Translations under genes and position numbers: made by a program
Notes under the pieces: model-generated
The model's database searches: none
Told to the model about the DNA's origin: nothing
The model's input: only the letters and a program-made list of their open reading frames with translations
DNA from: Deltaproteobacteria bacterium
GTDB taxonomy: Bacteria; Myxococcota_A; UBA796; GCA-2862545
Assembly (NCBI GenBank): GCA_007693595.1
Contig: REDI01000045.1
Location: 1-64,000 of the forward strand
Direction: 5' to 3'
Length of the DNA stretch: 64,000 bases
Part shown: positions 16,801 through 23,921 of the stretch, piece after piece
Layout of the letters: each line of letters opens with the position of its first letter
How positions within the stretch are numbered: position 1 is the stretch's first letter

Positions 16801-17909
16801 GCGGCCTCTTCGTCGGCCGAGAGCTTGGCCTCCTTCTTCACCTCGTCGGCGATGATGCGGGAGGTCTGCTTGGTCCTCCTGCGGAACCCGGTGTTGGCGA
16901 TCTTGCTCTCCCAGAGGGCCTGAAGCGCGGGGCCGTCCTCTTCGTCTTCGATGGTCGCCTTGTACATGTCGATCAGGTCGCCATACTCCTCGGTACGCTT
17001 GACCCCGCCGAGCTCGGCCCCATGGGGCTCGCCCTTGCCGACCTTCTTGATCATGTCTTTGCCAGGGCGGGTCTTGAGCGCTCCCTTCATGGTGCGTTTG
17101 CTGCCCTTGCGCCAGTCCTTCGCGCGGCGCTTTGTGTCCTTCTCGGGGCGATCCCCCTCGACCGCGCGGGCGCCCAGACGGTCTTTGGCAGCCTCGGTGG
17201 CGGACTCGAGGGGCTCCATCTTCTGGGAGAGGCTGTGCACCATGTCGGTGAGGTGGGTGCTGGCTCCCTCGGCGGCGACGTGGTCTTCGGGGAGGAAGGC
17301 GGAGGGGGCCTCGACGGTCTTGCCGCTCGCCAGATCGGCGCCGAGGGTGTGGGCTTCGACCTCGGCGGCGGCGCCGGAGCCTAGACCGTCGAAGGCGTTG
17401 AGGTCTTGAGCGGCGTGGGTGAGCTCGTGCGCGAGGGTCTGACGCCCCTCCTTGGAGCTCGGATCGAAGGTGTTGGGGTTGAGGTAGATGGTGCCAGCCT
17501 CGTAGAGGCCGGTGGCGCTGATGGCCTCGGTCTTCGCGTCGGCCTCAGCCCCCATCGACAGGGTGGGAAGGGCTGACAGTCCGAGCTTCTCGGCGTATTC
17601 TCGGACCAGCGCGAGCACCTCCTTGGTGTGGTCGTCGCCCCCGTCCCCATCGGAGGGGGCTGCGGTGGCCTGCCCGCTTTCACCGAACTCAGCACCCCCC
17701 TCCTCGGAGGTTGAGCCCTCTTCGTCGAGCCCGGCGCCCCCGGATGCGATGAGGACGGGGCTCGGCGGGGTGACGGCGGGGGCAGACTGCATCGCGTCGA
17801 GCGCGTCGCTGTTGCTCGCGGCGAGCTGAGGGTTCGCAGAATCCGTCGACGCGCCCTGGCCTTGCACCGAAGGTTGGATCGAACGGTCCGCAGATTGACG
17901 TTGTTTCAT
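13884..17909 (-). CDS. DUF4157 (eCIS-core) metallopeptidase-domain giant protein
   Basis: Residues 95-190 form a DUF4157 domain with HELTHAAQ (H161, E162, H165) and a following AEVEAHTLG. Such domains are common in proteins linked to extracellular contractile injection systems. A disordered Gly/Glu/Ser-rich N-terminus precedes it. Around residues 590-650 lies a strongly hydrophobic stretch (NLLWGVGFSLIIIGLILLFW) that could insert in membranes. The remaining 600 or so residues are Lys/Glu/Ala-rich coiled coil. No secretion signal is seen. The start has GGAG six bases upstream, and a -10-like TAGAAT lies on the minus strand at 17948-17953. It overlaps the TPR gene by four bases. A toxin or effector role is inference. 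Confidence 0.8.
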   Translation of the reverse strand: MKQRQSADRSIQPSVQGQGASTDSANPQLAASNSDALDAMQSAPAVTPPSPVLIASGGAGLDEEGSTSEEGGAEFGESGQATAAPSDGDGGDDHTKEVLALVREYAEKLGLSALPTLSMGAEADAKTEAISATGLYEAGTIYLNPNTFDPSSKEGRQTLAHELTHAAQDLNAFDGLGSGAAAEVEAHTLGADLASGKTVEAPSAFLPEDHVAAEGASTHLTDMVHSLSQKMEPLESATEAAKDRLGARAVEGDRPEKDTKRRAKDWRKGSKRTMKGALKTRPGKDMIKKVGKGEPHGAELGGVKRTEEYGDLIDMYKATIEDEEDGPALQALWESKIANTGFRRRTKQTSRIIADEVKKEAKLSADEEAAAAEAREAAAMTVVPPDVIEGGGEASAPPDPSSISGADGQLGTPDLSATSVDPTPMATPNFDAIKALDNGARPTQDTVVGSMAMQSTVAEEMETQGPEIGNRYLYTLGEIGSGILDGGAKGLKKGAIKGLKKETVDKLTGKLEESIDGALNDKLGKHLKTDGFEFVQAGKAGFDLFSSMYEHGSLAGPLINMHDAVLKKGEKAGASYNTLMKNFSDENMKAWQNGSTSDKIGMTLAIMGDALGFAIDFLGVATEALSQIGNLLWGVGFSLIIIGLILLFWTGGASAALIKGGKAVIKFAKLLAKFEKVLKKVSTAMKPFKFLFDTAAAFMVPDFMLADQTEKSKAGASEIAEATTEAVASKATSDATKAAKKGSKNLYDKAKNAGKKSAEDGKQEAIDKVNDAITKAGEGDAKVRDADGNAQTKPGEGEQASPETPKKSLRERAADLGKGAASYSKDLAAEGGKELKSQLSIVKYRDVVTEARTFREELRAFAHPEDAVKRRQELSGNCKDLEGELKSLKTDIDTAKAELKAFQDEVNGVSGPGSTGDGSAWQHARAEVNLRDAQERLDQLEKLEKTKSAEKKMLESRIKSIDEYYVQEIADRDRMGEIHQENIDFAKSQMEGVHEADEVGFEEAKARYEAVKNESAWSSSFLERKANPEEFTQKENKSSGAFKKAPDAVVGWFSGSSEDKEEEGEGEAQLDEGSKKGYDTAGNEADDSLEGVREIQTMLQIESPIEDVDDLDELYDQAAEHIEAFHNEHAAAFHAYASEQIIAGEIEENRALEESVIEPAKGTISDLSAPINEAQSNASQRASLMGSASAPTEDADPELAQGTKESMSRMEEGKDDMSKTPDSGDVSGGAEAAGEAQNVTNEMATEGAEEGKEASSEQVEIMDTVGSTRDEAEQQVVNSESALIGKISEDEARLAEVRSIKADHLAKMQSHHSQGESAAASYGSKLASGADWAATLEEFRE

Positions 17910-18074
17910 CGTGGGCTCCGATGTAGAGGAGGAGGCTCTTGGAATCTATTCTATCTCAAGGGTCCGCGTCGAGACTTTCGCTGTCCTTACATGGCTGTGG
18001 AGCGGGGCACACCGATCCCTCTTGTCGAGGAACGTCGAGGGGGCGAGATCCCCTCAGACTTTTTTTGGAGGAGC

Positions 18075-18182
18075 TCAGCAGCCGTCGAGCAGGCTCTCGT
18101 CCATGTCGAACTCACCGCAGGTGAAGTGGGTCTGTGCGGACTGATTAAGTTGGATCGAGGCTCCCTCTTGGGGGATCCCCAT
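18075..18182 (-). CDS. Possible 35-aa peptide downstream of the giant surface protein
   Basis: A short frame begins with ATG at 18182 (MGIPQEGAS) and ends QTHFTCGEFDMDESLLDGC. It is in the same frame as the surface-protein gene, and no stop interrupts it between that gene's TGA (18234) and its own TGA. The second half has coding-like codons (mostly G or C in third position) and an acidic, Cys-ending sequence. There is no clear ribosome site, only AGGG abutting the ATG. It may be a small peptide gene, a remnant of a longer C-terminus, or chance. Confidence 0.25.
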   Translation of the reverse strand: MGIPQEGASIQLNQSAQTHFTCGEFDMDESLLDGC

Positions 18183-18233
18183 CCCTACAGCGCGCGCCGG
18201 TTCACGGCCATCCCCTGGGGAGGCCCTGGAGGC

Positions 18234-21200
18234 TCAGGCGGCGATCTTTGGGAGTTCTCGGCGCCGTCGTGCGAGCGCGATCAGCGCCCAGAGGACCACG
18301 CCCCAGCCGGTCGCGGAGGCCTGGGCGGTAGAGCAGCCCAGCCCGAAGCCGCGATCGTCCGGGGTGCGGGGCGTCGTTCGGTCCTCGTAGTTCGAGCCGG
18401 GATCCAGGTAGTTGGGGACGCCGTTGCCCGTGTTGTCCTCGAGGCCTTCGGCGCGGTCGAGGGCCCCGTCGCCGTCGCTGTCGAGGTCGAGGCAGTTGGG
18501 TGCGCCGTCGCCGTCCGTGTCGACGAGCTGGCCGGAGGGGCACTCGATGTGGGTGGGGAGGGTGTCGCCGTCGTCGTCGGGATCGCGGTAGTCGGGGACG
18601 CCGTCGCCGTCGGTGTCGCGGGGGGAGGAGGGGTCCGGTCCTGCCTCGAAGGCGTCGGAGAGTCCGTCGGAGTCGGAGTCGGTGTCGAGGGCATCGATCA
18701 CGCCGTCTTCGTCGGAGTCGAGGGGGCTGAGCTGCGCCTCGTGGGTGTCGATGGAGCCCCACTCGACCCCGTCGGGGATGCCGTCGCCGTCGCTATCGCG
18801 CTGGAGCGGGTTGGTTCCTTGCCGCACCTCGTAGTAATCGAGCACGCCGTCGCCGTCGGAGTCGGTGTCGACCTGTCCATCACAGTTATTGTCGATCCCA
18901 TCCAAGATCTCGGGGGCGGAGGGGTTGACCAAGGGATTGAGGTCGTCGCAGTCGTCGCCCAACGAGCCATCGGGCTGGGGGTGGCGATCGGAGTCGTGAC
19001 CGTCGAAGTCCTGGTCGAAATCCGACAAGCCATCGCAGTTCTGATCGATCCCGTCGTACCAGATCTCCTCGGCGCCAGGGTTGATGGTGGGGTCGTCGTC
19101 GTCGCAGTCGCCGTCGGGCACCGTGGCGAGCGCGACGCCAAGTTCAGCGCAAGCGATGTCGCCTAAGGAAGACTCTTGGATCTCGTCGGTGCGATAGCTG
19201 TCGTCGTCGCGATCTTCGAAGCAGAGCTCGGTGCCCGAGCAGCTCTGGTCGATGCCGTCTCCGGGGATCTCTTCGGCGCCAGGGAAGATGGTGGGGTCGT
19301 CGTCGTCGCAGTCGCCGTCGGGCAGGGTCGCGAGGGCGAGCCCTTCGCCGCTGCAGGTGAGGTCGCCCGCCGCGGATCGACGGGTCTCGTGGGTGCGCCA
19401 GCCGTCCTCGTCGCGGTCTTCGAAGCAGAGCTCGGTGCCGGTGCAGTTCTGGTCGATGCCGTCTCCGGGGATCTCGGTGGCGCCAGGATTGATCGAGGGA
19501 TCACTGTCGTCACAGTCCGCTTCGCCGTCGGGCTCTTGCAGCACGGTGCCGTCGCCGCTCACCCAGCGCGCCGCGAAGCCATCGCCGTCGAGGTCGAGGT
19601 CGAGGCCGTCGCAGTCCTGATCGATGCCATCGAAGGCGATCTCGAGGGCGCCAGGGTAGATGGTCGGATCGTTGTCATCGCAGTCGTCGCCGCCGGCCGC
19701 AACCGCACGGAACCCGTCGCCGTCCATATCGTCGGGGTCGTAGAGCCCGCAGGTCCTGTCTACGCCGGAGTGGGAGGTAGGATCGGCACCCAGGTTGGTG
19801 TCGGGGTCGTCATCGTCGCAGTCCGTCCCACCCACGATCTCGGCGACGAAGCCGTCCATGTCCACGTCGATGAGATCGTCGGCGAAGCAGTCCTCGTCGA
19901 TACCGTTGTAGGGGATCTCGTCGGCGCCGGGAAAGATGGAGGCGTCGGAGTCGTTGCAGTCGCCCTCGGCGATGGTGACCCCATCGCGGTCGTGATCGCG
20001 GAAGAGGTGGTTTCCGAGAGCGACCATCGCGTTGTGGGCGCCGGCCGAGTCGATCTCGGGGGAGGTCGCGTCGATGGCAAAGCAGTCTGAGCCGAGGTTT
20101 GGGAAGGGTATGAACATGCCTACGTTGTCTGTCAAGTTTTCGGGTGGAATGTCTTGAGAGAACTCTGGTTCCAGGAGGTCGTAGAAGTTGAAGCTGGCGT
20201 AGATGGGGTTGGACGTGGAAGCCGAGGAGAGCGCGTAGAGTTGTTCCTGCACATGCAGGTTGTGGGAGAGCTCGACGCTGGTGTTGACGTAGTTCCCCGC
20301 GGCCCGGAATGAGCCGCCCCACGGGCTGTGGTTAGCGAGAAAGGTGTTCCAACCCGTAAAGAAGAACTGAAAGTCGCCCAGGGGATGTTGAATGGAGTTC
20401 AGATACAAGGCCCCGCCGCCCAGGTTGAAAGACGCGTTCGCGGCGAAGACCGAGCCGAGGACCTCGACGCTGCTCCCCTGAGACTCGAAGGCGATAGCGC
20501 CGCCTCCTCCCTGGGCTTCATTGACGCAGAAGACCGATAGCTGGACGGAGTGATCGCGGCCTTGGCGGGTAAAGATCGCCCCGCCGTCTCCGGTGAAGGC
20601 GGCGTTTCCAGCGAGGCGGCTCCGTTGGAGCCCGAGGGGCACCCCCCTCAGGTGGAGGGCCCCTCCTGAGGTCGCTTGGTTTCCGACGAAGTCGGTGTCC
20701 TGGACCGAGAGCCCGCCGCGAGATTCGACGAGATCTCCCGGCTCGCGGGCAAAGATGGCCCCACCTTGGTTCCAGACCTGGTTCTCATAGAACTCGGAGC
20801 GCAGGATGACGAGATCTCGCGGGCCCAGGATCCGGAAGATGGCTCCCCCGTCTTCGGCCTGGTTGCGCCAGAGCCGAGATCCGATCAGCGAGATGTCGGC
20901 GTCTGCAGAGGCGAAGATGGCCCCTCCAAAGTCGCCTTGGTTCTCTAGGAAAAAGCTCCCCCTGATGGGCAGCGGGTCCGGGGATGCGACCCAGAGCCCC
21001 CCGCCTTCGGTCGCCTGGTTGCCGATGAACTGGGTGCCAGTGAAGCTCGCCTTACCCGAGATCATCGCCCCTCCGCCGTGGAGCTCCGCGTAGCCTCCCT
21101 CGAATCTACCGCCGATCATGGTCAGCTCGCCTGAGCCCGTGACCTGGAGGCCTCCGCCCACGAGGTCGGCCTCGTTGTCGAGGATCTGCACGTCTCGCAG

Positions 21201-22208
21201 GGTGGCGTTGCCGATGAGAAGGAAGGCGCCTCCGCGGACGGCCGCCCGGTTGTTGGTGTAGCGGCCCGCCAGCACTTGGAGGGTCGAGGTGGCGCGGACC
21301 GCGCCACCTCCGTCGTCGATGGCGATGCAGCCGCGCACGGTCACGCCCACGAGGAGGAGAGGGGACTCCGCGTCGATCGCCCCACCGGACCACGCGGCGC
21401 CGTCCTCGATCGTGGAGCGAAGGATCTGGCTGATCGACGCCACCCCCGAGCCGATCGAGAGGAAGCCTCCGGACTGGAGCGCGGTGTTCCCCGAGGCGGT
21501 CACGTCGCGCAGCTCGATGGTGGCGCCGGCTCCGTCGACGCGAAGGGCCCCGCCGTCGGCCTCGGACTGGTTATCGTGGAAGGTCACGTTATTCGCGACG
21601 AGGTTGCCGTCGAAGACGCGCACGGCTCCGCCAAAACCGCCCTCGTTCTCGGTGAAGTGCGACCCGGTGAGCCGCAGGGTTCCCCCAAAGCTGGCGATGG
21701 CTCCGCCCTCGGCGTGGCTCCGGTTCCCGAGAAAGTTCGAGTCCACGATCTCGACGGTGGATCCGACGGCGAAGACGGCAGCCCCGGAGCTCCCGCCGAA
21801 GTCGATCGCCGCCAGGCCCTCGAAGTGCATGCCCGCCATGTGCAGCTCGCTGTCGGAGACGTCGACCCCCCGGCCTTCGAGGTGGCGGATCTCGAAGCCC
21901 GAGATCTGGAGATGGCTGTCGCGCACCACCAGCGCTGGCTCGTCGAAGAAGGTGCACGAGAGGACCGACCGGGCGTCGCTGTGGGCCGAGCCGTAGATCC
22001 GCAGAGTACGACCTTCGATCCGAAGGCACTCCTCGAAGGGGGTCTGGTCGATCACGACGAGGGTGGTCCCGTCTTCGACGGCGTCGATGGCTGCCTGCAG
22101 CGAGGTGAAGTCAGCGCTGCTTCCGCTGCCGACGGTCACATAGGGCGTAGTCGCGCTCGCGGGCGCCGCGATGAGTGCCCCGATCAGGCCGAGCCCGAGC
22201 CGAACCAT
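18234..22208 (-). CDS. Giant beta-helix/MopE/calcium-repeat surface protein
   Basis: The 1324-aa protein starts with a signal peptide (ending APASA), chosen because AGGAGG precedes ATG 22208. Residues 20-700 are polymorphic-membrane-protein-type beta-helix repeats with recurring GGA[IL] steps. Residues 730-1120 carry at least six MopE-type metal-binding repeats (pattern DGDCDDDDPTIFPGAEEI...DGIDQ.C). Then come thrombospondin-type-3 calcium repeats (DSDGDGVLDYYEV) to about 1265. The C-terminus has a Cys, a hydrophobic helix and RRRR, resembling a MYXO-CTERM sorting tail. It is therefore probably exported, calcium- and perhaps copper-binding, and displayed on the surface. MopE itself binds copper in Methylococcus; copper binding here is inference. 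Confidence 0.85.
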   Translation of the reverse strand: MVRLGLGLIGALIAAPASATTPYVTVGSGSSADFTSLQAAIDAVEDGTTLVVIDQTPFEECLRIEGRTLRIYGSAHSDARSVLSCTFFDEPALVVRDSHLQISGFEIRHLEGRGVDVSDSELHMAGMHFEGLAAIDFGGSSGAAVFAVGSTVEIVDSNFLGNRSHAEGGAIASFGGTLRLTGSHFTENEGGFGGAVRVFDGNLVANNVTFHDNQSEADGGALRVDGAGATIELRDVTASGNTALQSGGFLSIGSGVASISQILRSTIEDGAAWSGGAIDAESPLLLVGVTVRGCIAIDDGGGAVRATSTLQVLAGRYTNNRAAVRGGAFLLIGNATLRDVQILDNEADLVGGGLQVTGSGELTMIGGRFEGGYAELHGGGAMISGKASFTGTQFIGNQATEGGGLWVASPDPLPIRGSFFLENQGDFGGAIFASADADISLIGSRLWRNQAEDGGAIFRILGPRDLVILRSEFYENQVWNQGGAIFAREPGDLVESRGGLSVQDTDFVGNQATSGGALHLRGVPLGLQRSRLAGNAAFTGDGGAIFTRQGRDHSVQLSVFCVNEAQGGGGAIAFESQGSSVEVLGSVFAANASFNLGGGALYLNSIQHPLGDFQFFFTGWNTFLANHSPWGGSFRAAGNYVNTSVELSHNLHVQEQLYALSSASTSNPIYASFNFYDLLEPEFSQDIPPENLTDNVGMFIPFPNLGSDCFAIDATSPEIDSAGAHNAMVALGNHLFRDHDRDGVTIAEGDCNDSDASIFPGADEIPYNGIDEDCFADDLIDVDMDGFVAEIVGGTDCDDDDPDTNLGADPTSHSGVDRTCGLYDPDDMDGDGFRAVAAGGDDCDDNDPTIYPGALEIAFDGIDQDCDGLDLDLDGDGFAARWVSGDGTVLQEPDGEADCDDSDPSINPGATEIPGDGIDQNCTGTELCFEDRDEDGWRTHETRRSAAGDLTCSGEGLALATLPDGDCDDDDPTIFPGAEEIPGDGIDQSCSGTELCFEDRDDDSYRTDEIQESSLGDIACAELGVALATVPDGDCDDDDPTINPGAEEIWYDGIDQNCDGLSDFDQDFDGHDSDRHPQPDGSLGDDCDDLNPLVNPSAPEILDGIDNNCDGQVDTDSDGDGVLDYYEVRQGTNPLQRDSDGDGIPDGVEWGSIDTHEAQLSPLDSDEDGVIDALDTDSDSDGLSDAFEAGPDPSSPRDTDGDGVPDYRDPDDDGDTLPTHIECPSGQLVDTDGDGAPNCLDLDSDGDGALDRAEGLEDNTGNGVPNYLDPGSNYEDRTTPRTPDDRGFGLGCSTAQASATGWGVVLWALIALARRRRELPKIAA

Positions 22209-22479
22209 GCTTCCTCCTGTGGACCGGATGGGAGTATACGCCCCAGCCTCTTGGTCTGCGCTGACTTCCGTCTTCTTCCCCAGGGAGCAGAGGAGCATGG
22301 GGGGTTATTCACCCCAGCGTCTCCCCTGGCTGTCGCGGGGTGCGGAGCGAGGGGGAGCGTGCGGTGTTCAGGAGTTCTCCTGGGCCCGTTCCAGAGGCTC
22401 CCGGAGCGCGCTGCGGATCCCCTGGCCCCCGTCGGGCTACGGATCGGTGTAGACTCGGGGCCTTCCTCTCGGAGGCTCG

Positions 22480-23394
22480 ATGCGTCCCTCCCAACTTGCG
22501 CTCCTCTCGCTCCTCTTGGGTGGATGTCTTCGTCTTCAGCTCCGCGAAGAGGAAGACCCCATCGCCGTCGGGGCCTCGTTCCGGCCCGTCGCGACGAACT
22601 GGCGCTTGCAGTGCGATGGGCTCGACTTCACGAGCTGTCATCTGCGTCACGCCCACGTCTACGCCGTCGAGGCCCCAGAGCGGCTCTTCTCGGTCTCGGG
22701 CGCTCGACTTACGGCCCTCGACGAGGGGAGCGCGCGGGTCCGCGTCCACGCACGGATCGGCCAGAAAGAGCGAAGCCGGCGGATGACCCTCGAGACCGCC
22801 CGCGCTGACGACATCTGGATCTCCTCGCTCGGGGCCGTCGTCCTCGACGCCTTCGTGGCCCCGCCGGGCGCGACGCTGGTCACGAGCTGGGCCGCGCGGG
22901 ATCGCGACGGGCGTCGCTTGATGGGCGACTCTTTCCAGGCCTGGGACGATCCGAGCGGCACGATCGACATCCGACCCGCCGAGCGAGGGCCAGCGGTCGA
23001 GATGCGGATGCCGGCGTCGACCCACGACGCCATCGAGCTCATCGGCGATCACGGGGCGCGGGTGGCGACGGTGCGGGTGGGCACGCCCGAGCCCGAGCTC
23101 CTAGAGCTGCTCTTCGATCCCGACTGGGGGGACTCGGCTCAAGCCCAGCTCATCGGATGGAGCGGTGACTTCGCCATCCTCTACAGCGAGGTGCCGGTGC
23201 GCTGGGCCTCGCTCACCCCCGAGGTCTGCGAGGCCCCCCCCGACAGCCTGCTCGGAGTCATCGTCTCATCCGCGATCTTGCAGGCAGGAACCTGCACGCT
23301 TCAGGCGAGCGCGGACCTGCCGGGTGCCCCCTTCGAGACCACCCTGAGCGCCAGCGCCGGTGTGGCCCCCGCGATCCCCAGGAACGCCCCATGA
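22480..23394 (+). CDS. Lipoprotein of unknown function
   Basis: The 304-aa protein has a lipobox (LSLLLGGC, Cys16) and a strong ribosome site (CGGAGG four bases before ATG). The mature part looks like a tandem beta-sandwich: an early segment (LFSVSGARLTALDEGSARVRVHA) is similar in style to BIG2 domains, and Cys pairs occur near both ends. No family is recognised. Its stop overlaps the next start (ATGA), so it is co-translated with the small lipoprotein that follows. Confidence 0.7.
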   Translation: MRPSQLALLSLLLGGCLRLQLREEEDPIAVGASFRPVATNWRLQCDGLDFTSCHLRHAHVYAVEAPERLFSVSGARLTALDEGSARVRVHARIGQKERSRRMTLETARADDIWISSLGAVVLDAFVAPPGATLVTSWAARDRDGRRLMGDSFQAWDDPSGTIDIRPAERGPAVEMRMPASTHDAIELIGDHGARVATVRVGTPEPELLELLFDPDWGDSAQAQLIGWSGDFAILYSEVPVRWASLTPEVCEAPPDSLLGVIVSSAILQAGTCTLQASADLPGAPFETTLSASAGVAPAIPRNAP

Positions 23395-23789
23395 GGTCGA
23401 TCCTACTCCTGGGCTTAAGCGTAGCCTGCTCCTCGGTGTCCGGGGAGCTGCGCATCGATGGACAGCTCGCTCCCTTACGGCGGTGCACCACCCTTGAGGT
23501 CGTCGGCTTCGCAGGGGTCGATCTTCATCTCGAGAACGGGCGGGTCATCCGACTCTTCCGCGAGGGCGATCGGATCGACGACGTCGGCTTCTTCGACGAC
23601 CCAGCCGAGGACGTCGGCGCGCTGCTAGGTCCTTGTGCGACGGGCTCGATCGAGGACGGCGCCTCCGCCATCCAAGACGTGCGACTGCTCCGGGGCGAGG
23701 CGAGCTTCTCGTGCGAAGCGGTCTTCGAGATCGAGGGCGACGTTCGCTACCAGAGCTGTGGACCGGGGCCGGGCTATCGGCGGCCCTGA
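23391..23789 (+). CDS. Small Cys-containing lipoprotein, paralogue of the one at 63670
   Basis: This 132-aa lipoprotein (lipobox LSVAC, Cys13) overlaps the upstream lipoprotein gene by four bases. Its mature domain (GELRIDGQLAPLRRCTTLEVVGFAGVDL, then LLGPCATG, later SFSCEAVFEIEG) shares its layout and several motifs with the truncated lipoprotein at the right end of the window: a VDGQ-like strand, a Cys, GF.GV.L and LGPC. Three or four conserved Cys suggest disulfides. Function is unknown. Confidence 0.7.
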   Translation: MRSILLLGLSVACSSVSGELRIDGQLAPLRRCTTLEVVGFAGVDLHLENGRVIRLFREGDRIDDVGFFDDPAEDVGALLGPCATGSIEDGASAIQDVRLLRGEASFSCEAVFEIEGDVRYQSCGPGPGYRRP

Positions 23790-23921
23790 CCCGTAAGAGC
23801 GGTGGTCTGAGGTTTTTGGTTTTGAGGGGTGTGGAGTTGCATCTCTAGCAACCCCGCTGCTAGGGTCGGGCGACCCTTGGGCGTGTTGGCCCTTCGAGGC
23901 AGGATCGAGGACTGGGTGGGC

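Noticed and set aside
18038-18066. AGGGG/CCCCT stem followed by seven T as a terminator
   Set aside because: The stem is only five pairs, the T-run is five bases away, and it points rightward where no plus-strand gene ends.
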